DNA of 33,137 bases from Rhodospirillales bacterium. GTDB taxonomy: Bacteria > Pseudomonadota > Alphaproteobacteria > Rhodospirillales > Shumkoniaceae. The stretch is taken from positions 1 through 33,137 of the forward strand of contig JACZKS010000023.1 in the NCBI GenBank assembly GCA_014859895.1, given 5' to 3'. The position numbers and the translations under genes are program-made. Below are positions 17,413 to 26,294 of the stretch, piece after piece (the stretch's first letter is position 1; each line of letters begins with the position of its first letter). The notes under the pieces are model-generated. The model searched no databases. It saw only the letters and a list, made by a program, of their open reading frames with translations, and had not been told where the DNA came from.

Positions 17413-18423
17413 ATGGATGGCGCGCTGAGGATATTTCTTGCCCACAACCCCGAGGATCGCGAGGTCTATTACGGCCGCGCTCTGGCGCATCTCAAGGCGT
17501 TGGGCGAGATCAGCTTCAATCCGCTGGACCGCGACCTGACGACGCCCGAGTTCATCGAGGCGGCGCGGGGCAGCCAGATCATCGTCTCGCACCGCTCGCC
17601 GCCGGCCGAGGCCGGCCTGTTCGACGGCCTTCCGGACCTGCTGGCCTATTTCCGCTGCGCGCTGGACGTGCGCACCGTCGATATCGAGGCGGCGTCGCGC
17701 AACGGCGTCCTGGTCGCCAACGCGGGGATTTCCTTCATCGATGCCACCGCCGAGATGGCGCTGGCCCTGATGCTGGCGGTCTGCCGCGACGTCGTGGAAT
17801 CCACCGTCGAGTACCGGGCCGGGCACGTGCCGCCTTCGAACATGGGCCTGCAACTGGCCGGCAGCACGGCCGGCGTCATCGGCTTCGGCGCCGTCGGCAG
17901 CCGGCTCGCCGAGATCCTGGTGGCGCTGGGCATGAAGGTGCTGGTCTCGGACCCCTTCAAGAAGATCGAACGGCCCGGCATGACCCAGGTGGATCTGGAC
18001 ACCCTGCTCAGGGAATCCGACTTCGTGCTGCCGCTGGCCATCGCCAACGAGACGACCGAGAACCTGATCGGGGCGCGCGAATTCGCCCTGATGAAGAAGG
18101 GCGTCGTCTTCGTCAACGTGTCGCGCGGCAACCTCATCGACGAGGCGGCGCTGGAAGCGGCCTACCGTTCGGGCCACATCGCAAAGCTGGCGCTCGACGT
18201 CGGGCGGGCCGCCGACCAGCGCCCCTCTCCCCAGCTCGCCAGCCTGCCGGGCGTCGTTTCCACACCGCACCTGGGTGGCCTGACGCCGGCCAACGCCGAC
18301 GCCCAGGCGATGAGCAGCGTCGAACAGACCAAGGCGGTTCTGGAAGGGCGCATGCCGGAACGCGCGCTGAATGCCGATCGCGCCAACCGGCTCAAGGAAT
18401 TCTGGAAAAGCCGGCGCCCCTGA
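17413..18423 (+). CDS. D-isomer-specific 2-hydroxyacid dehydrogenase family protein
   Basis: The gene encodes 336 residues of a two-domain NAD(P)-dependent dehydrogenase. The Rossmann motif GFGAVG is at 157-162, with an acidic D180 after the second strand favouring NAD. The catalytic R238 lies in SRGNLIDEAAL and H286 in STPHLGGLT. The glutamate normally found after the ALDV strand (ALDV..xEP) is missing: this protein reads LALDVGRAADQRPSP, with D268 nearest. Activity may be altered, or D268 may substitute. The ATG at 17413 follows GGGAGG. The next gene starts 22 bp later, so they form an operon. The substrate is unknown; a sugar-acid or dicarboxylic hydroxyacid is suggested by the neighbour. 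Confidence 0.88.
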   Translation: MDGALRIFLAHNPEDREVYYGRALAHLKALGEISFNPLDRDLTTPEFIEAARGSQIIVSHRSPPAEAGLFDGLPDLLAYFRCALDVRTVDIEAASRNGVLVANAGISFIDATAEMALALMLAVCRDVVESTVEYRAGHVPPSNMGLQLAGSTAGVIGFGAVGSRLAEILVALGMKVLVSDPFKKIERPGMTQVDLDTLLRESDFVLPLAIANETTENLIGAREFALMKKGVVFVNVSRGNLIDEAALEAAYRSGHIAKLALDVGRAADQRPSPQLASLPGVVSTPHLGGLTPANADAQAMSSVEQTKAVLEGRMPERALNADRANRLKEFWKSRRP

Positions 18424-18445
18424 CCTTCAAGATGGAGAAAGAATC

Positions 18446-19279
18446 ATGGCCGCGTCCGAACCCACCCGCCCCAAGTTCGCCGCCCCGGCGGGGACCTGCG
18501 ATACCCACATGCATTTCTATAGCGACAAGTTCCCCACCGCCCCGAACAAGACCGCCCCGTCCGGCGCCTGGGTCGAGGACTACCGCGAGGTGCAGAAAGT
18601 CCTGGGGCTGATGCGCGTCGTCGCCGTCCAGCCGACCGCCTATGGGCGCGACAATTCCTGCCAGCTTGCCGCCATGGCCGCCTTCGGGGATAACGCCCGC
18701 GGCGTCATGGTGGTGGACGAAACGACGCCGGAGAGCGAGCTCGACCGTCTGAACAGGCTGGGCGTGCGCGGCGCCCGCTTCCACATGATCCCGGGTGGCG
18801 CCGTGCCGTGGGAGATCATCGAAGAGGTGGCGGCCCACGTCCACGCCTTCGGCTGGCACATCCAGCTTCAGCTGAACGGCCGCGAACTACCGGAACGCGA
18901 AGCCCTGCTGAAGCGCCTGCCGGGGACGCTCGTGGTCGACCACGTCGGCCGCTTCACGCCGCCGGTGAAGGTCGACGATCCCGCCTTCCAGGTGCTGCTG
19001 CGCCTGCTGGAGGGTGGCCGCTGCTGGGTCAAGCTGTCGGCCCCCTATGAATCCTCCTCCACCGGCGCCCCGGCTTTCGAAGACGTCCGGCCCGAGGCCC
19101 GGCACCTGGCCATGGCATATCCCCAGCGCATGCTGTGGGCCAGCAACTGGCCGCACCCCGGCCAGAAGGCTCCGCTCGGCCATGCCGCCACGATGGACCT
19201 GCTGGCCGATTGGGTGGACGACGAGAAGACCCGCCACCGCATCCTGGTCGACAACCCGGCCGAACTGTACGGGTTCTAG
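18446..19279 (+). CDS. COG3618-type amidohydrolase (lactonase/lactone isomerase-like)
   Basis: The gene encodes 277 residues of a TIM-barrel amidohydrolase. The barrel start DTHMHFY gives H21 and H23, RGARFH stands near 108-113, LVVDHVGRF near 162-170, and the last conserved strand reads WASNWPHP (231-238). Relatives include 2-pyrone-4,6-dicarboxylate hydrolase (LigI) and D-galactarolactone isomerase. The family's catalytic Asp in TDWPH is Asn (N234) here, which I recall as the galactarolactone-isomerase variant. The ATG at 18446 follows GGAG by 9 bp. It is co-transcribed with the hydroxyacid dehydrogenase, suggesting turnover of an oxidised sugar or aromatic-ring-derived lactone in the cytoplasm. 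The exact substrate is not readable. Confidence 0.85.
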   Translation: MAASEPTRPKFAAPAGTCDTHMHFYSDKFPTAPNKTAPSGAWVEDYREVQKVLGLMRVVAVQPTAYGRDNSCQLAAMAAFGDNARGVMVVDETTPESELDRLNRLGVRGARFHMIPGGAVPWEIIEEVAAHVHAFGWHIQLQLNGRELPEREALLKRLPGTLVVDHVGRFTPPVKVDDPAFQVLLRLLEGGRCWVKLSAPYESSSTGAPAFEDVRPEARHLAMAYPQRMLWASNWPHPGQKAPLGHAATMDLLADWVDDEKTRHRILVDNPAELYGF

Positions 19280-19291
19280 GGGACGAAACCT

Positions 19292-20965
19292 CTAGTCGGT
19301 GACGGCTCCTTCACTGGCCGGCCTCGCCAGTCGGGCGAACTTCGCCAGCACGCCGCGGCTGTAGCGCGGCGGCGGCTGGCGCCAAGCCTGTCGACGCCTT
19401 GCCAGTTCGTCATCGCCGACGTCGAGTTGCAGCAGTTGTCTGTGCGCGTCGATGGTGATCGGGTCGCCTTCCTTGACCAGTGCGATGGGACCGCCGTCAT
19501 ACGCTTCCGGCGCGACATGGCCGACGACCATGCCCCAGGTGCCGCCGGAGAAGCGCCCGTCCGTGACGAGGCCGACGCTTTCGCCCAGGCCGCGGCCAAC
19601 CAGAGCCGAAGTTGGGGCCAGCATCTCGGGCATCCCGGGGCCGCCGCGCGGGCCGAGATAGCGCAAAACCAGGACGTCGCCGGGCCTGATCTGATCACTC
19701 AGGATGGCCGCCAGCGCGGAAGCCTCGTCTTCGAAAACCCGGGCCGGCCCCTGCATGACCGGGTTCTTCAAACCGCTGATCTTGGCGACCGCTCCGTCGG
19801 GAGCCAGGTTGCCCCTGAGCACGGCCAGATGCCCTTCGGCATAGAGGGCGTCTTGCAGCGGATGGACGACCGATTGCCCCACCGGCGGGGCGTCGGGAAC
19901 CGACGCCAGTTCTTCGCCCAGCGTGCGCCCGGTGATGGTCAGGCAATTGCCGTGGATAAGGCCGGCGTTCAGCAGGAGTTTCAGCACCTGCGGGATACCA
20001 CCCACCTGGTGCAAGTCGGACGCCATGAAATGGCCGGAAGGCTTGAGGTCGCAGATCACCGGCACCCGGCGGCGGACACGCTCGAAATCGTCGAGCGTCC
20101 ATTCCACCTCGGCGGCATGCGCGATCGCCAAGTAGTGAAGAACGCCATTGGTGGAGCCGCCGATCGCCATTATCAAGGCGACAGCGTTCTCGATGGCCAG
20201 CCGGGTGATGATGTCCCTCGGCTTGATCCCGTGCTTGACAGCCTCGACCAGAACGCGCGCAGAGGCCGCCGCGCTTTGCGCCTTCTCGGCTTCGGGATTG
20301 GCCATGGTCGAGGATCCGAGCAGCGACAGGCCCAGCGCCTCGAACGATGCACTCATGGTGTTGGCGGTATACATCCCGCCGCAGGAGCCGGTGGAGGGAC
20401 AGGCGTGGCGCTCGATCCCCTCGAAATCGGCCTCGCTCATGCGTCCTGCCCGGTAGGCACCGACCGCCTCGAAGGCGGAAACGATGGAAAGGTCGTTTTC
20501 CTTCCAGCGGCCCGGCTTGATGGTGCCGCCATAGACGAAGATGCCGGGCACGTTGGCCCGCGCTATGGCTATCATGCCGCCCGGCATGTTCTTGTCGCAG
20601 CCGCCAATCACCAGGATGCCGTCCATCCATTGGCCGTGCACGCAGGTTTCGATGCAGTCGGCGATCACCTCGCGCGAAACCAGCGAATATTTCATGCCTT
20701 CGGTGCCCATCGACATGCCATCGGAGATGGTCGGCGTGCCGAAGGTCTGCGGGTTGGCGCCGGCCGCCGCAATCGCCGCCACAGCGGCGTCGGCCAAAGG
20801 CTGAAGCCCGGAGTTGCAGGGCGTGATCGTGGAATGGCCGTTGGCGATGCCGATCATCGGCTTGTCGAAATCGGCCTTCTCGTAACCCATCGCATAGTAC
20901 ATCGCCCGGTTGGGCGAGCGTTCGACCCCCTGGGTGATGTGCTTCGATCGCTCGTTGAACGGCAT
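19292..20965 (-). CDS. ilvD: Dihydroxy-acid dehydratase
   Basis: This 557-residue enzyme dehydrates dihydroxyisovalerate and dihydroxymethylvalerate in valine, leucine and isoleucine synthesis. The three iron-sulfur cysteines are present: C50 (TPCNSGLQ), C123 (GGCDKNMPG, with K125 the metal-bridging lysine) and C195 ([16 protein letters not shown]). The MYTANTM version and the length favour true IlvD over sugar-acid dehydratases such as Edd or xylonate dehydratase. The C-terminal [13 protein letters not shown] motif is intact. The ATG at 20965 follows GGAAGGGG; a longer frame upstream has no such support. Twelve bases separate it from the convergent amidohydrolase, so a sugar-acid role cannot be wholly excluded. 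Confidence 0.92.
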   Translation of the reverse strand: MPFNERSKHITQGVERSPNRAMYYAMGYEKADFDKPMIGIANGHSTITPCNSGLQPLADAAVAAIAAAGANPQTFGTPTISDGMSMGTEGMKYSLVSREVIADCIETCVHGQWMDGILVIGGCDKNMPGGMIAIARANVPGIFVYGGTIKPGRWKENDLSIVSAFEAVGAYRAGRMSEADFEGIERHACPSTGSCGGMYTANTMSASFEALGLSLLGSSTMANPEAEKAQSAAASARVLVEAVKHGIKPRDIITRLAIENAVALIMAIGGSTNGVLHYLAIAHAAEVEWTLDDFERVRRRVPVICDLKPSGHFMASDLHQVGGIPQVLKLLLNAGLIHGNCLTITGRTLGEELASVPDAPPVGQSVVHPLQDALYAEGHLAVLRGNLAPDGAVAKISGLKNPVMQGPARVFEDEASALAAILSDQIRPGDVLVLRYLGPRGGPGMPEMLAPTSALVGRGLGESVGLVTDGRFSGGTWGMVVGHVAPEAYDGGPIALVKEGDPITIDAHRQLLQLDVGDDELARRRQAWRQPPPRYSRGVLAKFARLARPASEGAVTD

Positions 20966-21056
20966 GAGATCCCCTTCCCTGTGGCAGTCTGAACCAACAG
21001 ATGGGGATACCCCGACTTCCGCGCACGCCGTTTGTGACCGGCGGATGATGCCGGAG

Positions 21057-22013
21057 TCAGTTGAGGCCGAGTTTGCCCATGTCGAGGAACTTCTGGCGGC
21101 GCTTGGCCTTGATGGCGCCGCGTTCCATGCCGGCGAAGGACTCGAGCGCACCCTCCAAGGCCTTGCCGACGTTCTCGATGGCTTCCGCCGCCCCGCGATG
21201 GGCGCCGCCCATCGGCTCGGCGATGATGTCGTCGATCACGTCGAGGCGTTTCAAGTCCTGCGCGGTCAGCTTGAGCGCGTCGGCCGCGTCGGCCGCTTGC
21301 TCGTTGTTGCGCCACAGGATGGAGGCGCAGCCCTCGGGCGAGATGACCGAATAGACGGCGTGTTCCAGCATCAGCACGACATTGGCGGCGGCCAGCGCCA
21401 CGGCGCCGCCCGAACCGCCCTCGCCGATGATGACGCTGACCAGCGGCACATGCAGCGACAGGCACGTCTCGATGCTGCGCGCGATAGCCTCGGCCTGGCC
21501 GCGCTCCTCGGCGTCGATGCCGGGAAAGGCGCCGGGGGTGTCGATCAACGTGATGACCGGCAGCCCGAAGCGCTCGGCCATCTTCATCAGGCGCTGCGCC
21601 TTGCGGTACCCCTCGGGGCGGGCCATGCCGAAGTTGTGCTTCATGCGCCCCTCGGTCTCGCGGCCCTTCTGGGTGCCCACAACCATCACGGAGCGGCCGC
21701 GGAAGCGGCCGAGGCCGCCGACGATGGCGGTATCCTCGGCGAACAGCCGGTCGCCGGCCAGCGGCGTGAAGTCGCCGATCAGGGCGCCGACGTAATCCAG
21801 CATGTTGGGACGATCCGGGTGGCGCGCCACCTGGGTCTTCTGCCAGGGCGTCAGCTTGGCGTAGGTCTGCGACAGCAGCTTCTCGACCTTGCCCTGAAGC
21901 TTGCCCACCTCGTCGGCGATATTGAGCTCGCCGTTACCGGTCAGGTGGCGCAGCTCCTCGATCTTGCCTTCAAGTTCGGCAATGGGTTTTTCGAAATCCA
22001 GGTAGTTGTGCAT
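21057..22013 (-). CDS. accA: Acetyl-CoA carboxylase carboxyltransferase subunit alpha
   Basis: This 318-residue subunit, with AccD, transfers CO2 from biotin-BCCP to acetyl-CoA, giving malonyl-CoA for fatty acid synthesis. It has the family N-terminus [18 protein letters not shown], the crotonase-fold core [27 protein letters not shown], and the oxyanion-hole segment [20 protein letters not shown] followed by [16 protein letters not shown]. Length is standard. The ATG at 22013 is preceded by a modest AGGAA. It lies upstream of ilvD with a 91-bp gap and downstream of the malyl-CoA lyase terminator, so it probably has its own promoter between 22014 and 22084. Confidence 0.97.
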   Translation of the reverse strand: MHNYLDFEKPIAELEGKIEELRHLTGNGELNIADEVGKLQGKVEKLLSQTYAKLTPWQKTQVARHPDRPNMLDYVGALIGDFTPLAGDRLFAEDTAIVGGLGRFRGRSVMVVGTQKGRETEGRMKHNFGMARPEGYRKAQRLMKMAERFGLPVITLIDTPGAFPGIDAEERGQAEAIARSIETCLSLHVPLVSVIIGEGGSGGAVALAAANVVLMLEHAVYSVISPEGCASILWRNNEQAADAADALKLTAQDLKRLDVIDDIIAEPMGGAHRGAAEAIENVGKALEGALESFAGMERGAIKAKRRQKFLDMGKLGLN

Positions 22014-22084
22014 GGCGCTTTCCTACCACGGCATCCCCGGAGAAACGAAGCCAATTCTGCCATCTGCTGCTGGATCTGGCTCTC

Positions 22085-22120
22085 AAAAAACATCCGGCGG
22101 CACCCATGGGTGCCGCCGGA
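22085..22120 (-). terminator. Rho-independent terminator of the malyl-CoA lyase gene
   Basis: A perfect 28-nt palindrome (22093-22120; half-site TCCGGCGGCACCCA) lies 18 bp after the stop of the malyl-CoA lyase gene and is followed on the minus strand, after two unpaired bases, by a run of six Ts (22090-22085). This is the clearest intrinsic terminator in the window. Confidence 0.9.
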
Positions 22121-22138
22121 CATTCCGTCGTGCAGAGA

Positions 22139-23119
22139 TCACTTGTGGCCGGAAACCTGCTCGGCCTTCTGCACCAGGTTCTGGGCCTGCTTGATCGAGG
22201 CGATGTCGATCAGGCGACCGTCGAGCGACACCGCGCCCTTGCCTTCCTTGGCGGCCTGTTCCATGGCCTCCAGGATGCGCTTGGCCTGGCTGACCTCCTT
22301 CTCGGAGGGGCTGAACAGCTCGTTGGCGATGTCGATCTGGCTCGGATGGATCGCCCACTTGCCCTCGCAGCCAAGGACCGAGGCGCGGCTGGCCTGGGCC
22401 TTGTAACCCTCGGGGTCGGAGAAATCGCCGAAGGGGCCGTCGATCGGACGCAGACCGTTGGCGCGGGCGGCGACGACCATGCGGGCGATGGCATAGTGCC
22501 ACATGTCGCCCCAATGGACTTCACGGCCGCCCTTGTCGTCGGCATCGGTCAGCACGTGGTAGGCCGGGTTCGGGCCACCGATCTTGGTGGTCCGGGCCTT
22601 GGTCGAGGCGGCATAGTCGGCGACGCCGAAGTGCAGCGATTCGTTGCGCTTGCTGGCCGGCGCGATCTCGTTGACGTTGGCCATGCCGAGCGCGGTCTCG
22701 ATGATCAGCTCGAAGCCGATGCGCTTGGTAAGCTTCATCGCCATTTCGCACTGGGTGACCAGCATGTCGACGGCATAGACGTCGGCCGCCGTGCCAACCT
22801 TGGGGATCATGAACAGGTCGGCCTTGCCGGGCGCCTGCTCGATGATGTCGACGACGTCGCGGTACATGAAGTGGGTATCGAGACCGTTGATGCGGACGGA
22901 AATGGTCTTGCCGCTCCAGTCCAGATCGTTCAAGGCGGCGATAACATTCTTGCGGGCCTGCACCTTATCGTCCGGCGCCACCGCGTCCTCGAGGTCGAGG
23001 AATACCACGTCGGCCTTGCTCGATGCGGCCTTTTCGATGAATTTCGGGTTGGACCCGGGCACCGCGAATTCGGTACGGTTCAGACGCGGCGTGCACTGTT
23101 CGACAATTTTAAAGCTCAT
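22139..23119 (-). CDS. mclA: Malyl-CoA lyase (CitE-like, MclA type)
   Basis: This 326-residue enzyme cleaves L-malyl-CoA to acetyl-CoA and glyoxylate, and in some bacteria beta-methylmalyl-CoA. The N-terminus (PRLNRTEFAVPGSNPKFIEKAA) and FLDLEDAVAPDDK (40-52) resemble the serine-cycle MclA of methylotrophs. The CitE-superfamily site residues R76 (SVRINGLDT), E141 (IIETALGM) and D168 (GVADYA) are in place for Mg-CoA ester chemistry, and RPIDGPFGDFSDPEGY and GKWAIHPSQI follow. The ATG at 23119 has GGGAGGAG 5 bp upstream. The 170-bp upstream gap has a TATAAG (23227-23222, minus) as a possible -10, without a good -35. A strong terminator follows, so it is likely monocistronic. Function could be ethylmalonyl-CoA or serine-type assimilation. 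Confidence 0.9.
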   Translation of the reverse strand: MSFKIVEQCTPRLNRTEFAVPGSNPKFIEKAASSKADVVFLDLEDAVAPDDKVQARKNVIAALNDLDWSGKTISVRINGLDTHFMYRDVVDIIEQAPGKADLFMIPKVGTAADVYAVDMLVTQCEMAMKLTKRIGFELIIETALGMANVNEIAPASKRNESLHFGVADYAASTKARTTKIGGPNPAYHVLTDADDKGGREVHWGDMWHYAIARMVVAARANGLRPIDGPFGDFSDPEGYKAQASRASVLGCEGKWAIHPSQIDIANELFSPSEKEVSQAKRILEAMEQAAKEGKGAVSLDGRLIDIASIKQAQNLVQKAEQVSGHK

Positions 23120-23289
23120 GATTTCTCCTCCCGGAAGAAACGTCAGGGAAAGTCTGGATCAAACGCTAGCAGATTGTGTTGATTTCCGTCTTGCGGGCGC
23201 CCTCTACTCGCGTGAGCGCCCCTTATACCGCCTACCCAGAACCGTCACTAGGCGTTTTTCGCATGCTGGAACGCCCCTTTGGGCCGCCG

Positions 23290-24255
23290 TCAGCGGGCCG
23301 AGGCCAGGGGGTGCGCCTGGCGAACCAGCGCCTTCATCCGCTCGTCCAGCACATGCGTATAGATCTGGGTGGTGGCGATGTCGGCATGCCCCAACATTTG
23401 TTGCAGAGAGCGCAGATCCGCCCCGTGCGCCAGCAAGTGGCTGGCAAAGGAATGGCGAAGCACGTGGGGTGAAACGCGCCGGACATCGAGCCCGGCCTCG
23501 AGAGCCATTTCCTTGAGGATCTGGGCGAAGCGCACGCGAGTCAGGTATCCGGCCCGGGCGCGCGACGGGAACAGCCAGCGCGAGGCGGCCGCCCGGGCCT
23601 TGCCCTTTTCGACGAAGGCGCCGCGCACCGCCTTGTAGGCCTCTATCGCGGCCATCGCCGGGTCGCTCAACGGCACCATCCGCTCCTTGCTGCCCTTGCC
23701 GCGCACGATCAGCATCCGCCCGTCCCGCGAAACCGCCGCCAGCGGCAGCCCGACCAGTTCCGAGACCCGGAGTCCGGTTGCGTAAAGCACCTCCAACAAG
23801 GCGGCGCGGCGCAGGCCTTCGGCGTCGTCGCGCCGATGCGCAACCACAAGCAGACTGTCGACCTCGGCCTCGCTCAGGTATTTCGGCAGCGGCCGGCCCA
23901 GCCGCGGCCCATCGATGGTGGCCGAGGGATCGTCGCCGCGCTCGCCGTTGCCATAGAGGAAGCGGAAAAACTGCCTGAGCGCCGAAAGTCGACGGGCTCC
24001 GGTGCGCGCCGACAGACCGGCCGCCGCCAGGCCGGCCAAATAACGGCGCACGTCGGCGGCGTCGGCATCCTCGGGCAGGCGCCGCCGGCCGGCAAGAAAG
24101 CCGGCGAAGTCGTTGAGATCGCGGCGGTACGAATCCAGCGTGTTGGGGGAGGCGCCGCGTTCCGCCACCATCATTTCCAGAAATGCCTCGACCCGCCGCG
24201 AACCGGGCGTCTCGGCCCGCCGGGCCGGACGTCCCACCCGGGCCGGCGCCTTCAT
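23290..24255 (-). CDS. xerD: Tyrosine recombinase XerD
   Basis: This 321-residue recombinase, with XerC, resolves chromosome dimers at dif. A SAM-like N-terminal core-binding domain (18-105: FLEMMVAERGASPNTLDSYRRDL) precedes the catalytic domain with all active residues: R163 (ATGLRVSEL), K187 (RGKGSKER), H264 and R267 (HVLRHSFA), H290 (LGHADI) and nucleophile Y299 (TTQIYTH). Length and GC match its neighbours, and position beside accA/aro genes favours the chromosomal XerD over a mobile integrase. Its ATG overlaps the stop of the upstream unknown secreted protein (ATGA), so the two are translationally coupled. Confidence 0.95.
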   Translation of the reverse strand: MKAPARVGRPARRAETPGSRRVEAFLEMMVAERGASPNTLDSYRRDLNDFAGFLAGRRRLPEDADAADVRRYLAGLAAAGLSARTGARRLSALRQFFRFLYGNGERGDDPSATIDGPRLGRPLPKYLSEAEVDSLLVVAHRRDDAEGLRRAALLEVLYATGLRVSELVGLPLAAVSRDGRMLIVRGKGSKERMVPLSDPAMAAIEAYKAVRGAFVEKGKARAAASRWLFPSRARAGYLTRVRFAQILKEMALEAGLDVRRVSPHVLRHSFASHLLAHGADLRSLQQMLGHADIATTQIYTHVLDERMKALVRQAHPLASAR

Positions 24256-26054
24256 AGGCCGGCGGCCAGGACCGCTTCGACGGCAAGCGCCCGGGCGGCG
24301 CCTTCGAGGTTAACCGTGCGAAGCCGGCTCAAGACGTCGTGCAGCGCCATGGGATCGATCGCCGCCGGCCCGTCTTCGCCCAGCGTCACCAGGGACAGCA
24401 GGACCGTTTCGCCGATCCTTCCTGCCGCCGCCGCATCGCGCAGGCGGAACCACAGGGCCGCTTCGGGAACCGCCGCCATGAGCCGCCCCGGTTCCTCCAG
24501 CAGCGCCGCGGACAGGTCGCCCGGCACCGCTTCGCCGAAAGCATCGAACAGGCTGAGCAGAAGGCCGGCCTGGCCGGGCCCCGCTCCGGTCTTCTTGGCG
24601 TTGGCCCACCAGGCGGTCAGGTCCTCGGGCTTCCAGTCCGACACCTCGGCCGACCCGGCCAGCCGGAGGATCGGCCTGAGCGCGGTCACCGCCGCGGCGG
24701 ATTCGGGATTGAACAGCGCACTGGCGCGCAGGATGCCGAACCACGATTTGGCCATCTCGACATCGCCGCCCAAGAGAAAAGCGCGGACAGCTTCCGGCGC
24801 GAACCAGATAAGCTCGACCGACGGCGGAATGCGCTCGAGAATGGGTTTGAACGTGCGCGCCGCCGACGCCAGCCGATCGCCCCTTCGGGCCAGCTCGAAC
24901 GCCTTGCCGACCGCCTCGGCCTGGGCGATCGGAACGGTCTGGAGTTGCGCCGCGCGGTAAAGCAGGGCACGGCTGACAGGGCCGCTTCCGGCTTCCGCCC
25001 GCGACAGCGGGTTGGCCAGCGCCTCTTCGGGAAACTCGACGGCCATATAGATCTGGCGCAGCGTCTCGACCGGCAAGGCCCCCGCCGCCTCGGCCCGCTC
25101 GGCGGCGTCCAGGCGCAACTCCACCGGCCCGTTCGGGCTGGTCGCCACCACCCTGAGCACGCCCGGCTGGTTCAGCGCCAGGACGTCGGCCGGCAGTTGC
25201 ATGCCGGCCGCCCTGGCCATCGCCAGGATCAGTGGCGTCGGCGTCGGCATCTTGTTCAGAATCTTGGCCGTTTTCTCGGTGCGGCCGTCCTTGCCGGCAC
25301 CGGCAATCAGCGCATCGACCACGGAAAAGAACGGCGGATCGTCAACTCCCGCCTCGCGCAAGAGGGAAACGCCGAGAGAGGCCTGGGCGATTTGGTTGGC
25401 CAGGACCTGGCAGAAGACCAGGGCCTTCTGCCAATAGTCGGTGCCGTTGTCGCTTATACGGGTGGCGACGAGCGAGCAGGCCCTGGCGTTGTCGTTGGCA
25501 AGAAAACGCGCGTTGGCTTCGATCCGTGCCAGGGCGGGATCGTCGGTCCGGTTGGGCGTTACCGCCAGCAGGGCGTCGACCGCCTCGAAGGCACCCATGC
25601 TTAGGAGCAGGTCGGCACGTGTCGCCAGAAGTCCACCCTTCTTGCCGCCTTCGGCCGGCGGCGGCACCGCCGCCGACAGCAGGAGACGCCGAGCCAATCC
25701 CTGCATCGCCGCCGAATCGACGGCGACGGGAAGGTGCGGCAGCAGGCGCTCGACGAGGGTGCGCGGCGTGCCCCGCCACATGGCCTCGCCGAAGCCGCCT
25801 TCGGCCGCCGACAGCGTACCCACGGAATCGATGTCGATGGCCTGCAGGGATTGCACCTGCACGTCGCTGGAGAGCGGCGGTTCCGCGGCAGGCGTTTCGA
25901 CGGGGGTGGGAGCCTCGGCCCGTGGCAACGGCGCCAGCAACAGCGGACGACCGCCCCGATCGAGAGTCTGGATCGGGGTCTGTGCCGCCACAACAGACGA
26001 CAGGGCCGCCAATGCGAAAGCGGCGAGCACGATCCGGGGAAGGGCCCTCATCAT
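24252..26054 (-). CDS. Unknown secreted alpha-helical protein (600 aa)
   Basis: I do not recognise a named family. A signal peptide is clear (MMRALPRIVLAAFALAALSSVVAAQ, cut near 24). Residues 27-65 are a Pro/Ala-rich linker; from about 80 to the end the protein is almost entirely helical, with Ala/Leu-rich amphipathic repeats like a TPR or HEAT solenoid (for example RADLLLSMGAFEAVDALL). Two cysteines near 193 and 214 (NARACSLV, VFCQVLAN) flank W208 and could form a disulfide. It is expected in the periplasm. It lies 4 bp downstream of a 46-aa membrane peptide and overlaps xerD by ATGA, so all three form one transcript. A scaffold role is a guess. Confidence 0.8.
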   Translation of the reverse strand: MMRALPRIVLAAFALAALSSVVAAQTPIQTLDRGGRPLLLAPLPRAEAPTPVETPAAEPPLSSDVQVQSLQAIDIDSVGTLSAAEGGFGEAMWRGTPRTLVERLLPHLPVAVDSAAMQGLARRLLLSAAVPPPAEGGKKGGLLATRADLLLSMGAFEAVDALLAVTPNRTDDPALARIEANARFLANDNARACSLVATRISDNGTDYWQKALVFCQVLANQIAQASLGVSLLREAGVDDPPFFSVVDALIAGAGKDGRTEKTAKILNKMPTPTPLILAMARAAGMQLPADVLALNQPGVLRVVATSPNGPVELRLDAAERAEAAGALPVETLRQIYMAVEFPEEALANPLSRAEAGSGPVSRALLYRAAQLQTVPIAQAEAVGKAFELARRGDRLASAARTFKPILERIPPSVELIWFAPEAVRAFLLGGDVEMAKSWFGILRASALFNPESAAAVTALRPILRLAGSAEVSDWKPEDLTAWWANAKKTGAGPGQAGLLLSLFDAFGEAVPGDLSAALLEEPGRLMAAVPEAALWFRLRDAAAAGRIGETVLLSLVTLGEDGPAAIDPMALHDVLSRLRTVNLEGAARALAVEAVLAAGL

Positions 26055-26058
26055 CGGC

Positions 26059-26199
26059 TCAACGGGGGAAACGGTCGTTCGGAATGACTTTCTCGACCAT
26101 GGCCGTGGGCGCTGGAATGTCCCAGGTCGCCAGGAACACTGCGCCGCCTACCACCAGCACGGCAACCGCCAGGACGACCAACCGCGAGAAACTCTTCAT
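26059..26199 (-). CDS. Small membrane-anchored peptide (46 aa)
   Basis: A 46-residue open frame begins at ATG 26199, with GGGAG about 8 bp upstream, and ends at TGA 26059-26061. The product starts MKSFSRLVVLAVAVLVVGG, has one hydrophobic helix (about 7-24), then a short periplasmic or cytoplasmic tail ending TAMVEKVIPNDRFPR. Third-position GC is high, like real genes here. Its stop is 4 bp before the start of the 600-aa secreted protein on the same strand, strong operon evidence. I believe similar PAPTA..VEKVIP..RF peptides occur at this position in other Rhodospirillales, from memory. The function is unknown; an accessory to the secreted protein is the simplest idea. Confidence 0.7.
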   Translation of the reverse strand: MKSFSRLVVLAVAVLVVGGAVFLATWDIPAPTAMVEKVIPNDRFPR

Positions 26200-26294
26200 T
26201 CCGCTACTCCCGTTCCCTTGAGGCCGTCCAGCGCGGGCGGCCCAGAGGTTCCCTCTATCGGCATCGACGACGCTACGCTATGACATCGGCCAGT

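Noticed and set aside
21040-21056. CCGGC/GCCGG hairpin after accA as a terminator
   Set aside because: The stem is only 5 bp and no T-run follows.
22093-22120. Perfect 28-nt palindrome as an operator
   Set aside because: Its position 18 bp after a stop codon and the run of six Ts make an intrinsic terminator the simpler reading.
23195-23221. GGGCGC/GCGCCC hairpin in the malyl-CoA lyase leader as a riboswitch
   Set aside because: It has only a 6-bp stem with a 15-nt loop and no recognisable aptamer core.
23290-24255. XerD read as a phage or island integrase
   Set aside because: It has full XerD length, normal composition, coupling to a chromosomal gene and no attachment-site repeats or phage genes nearby.
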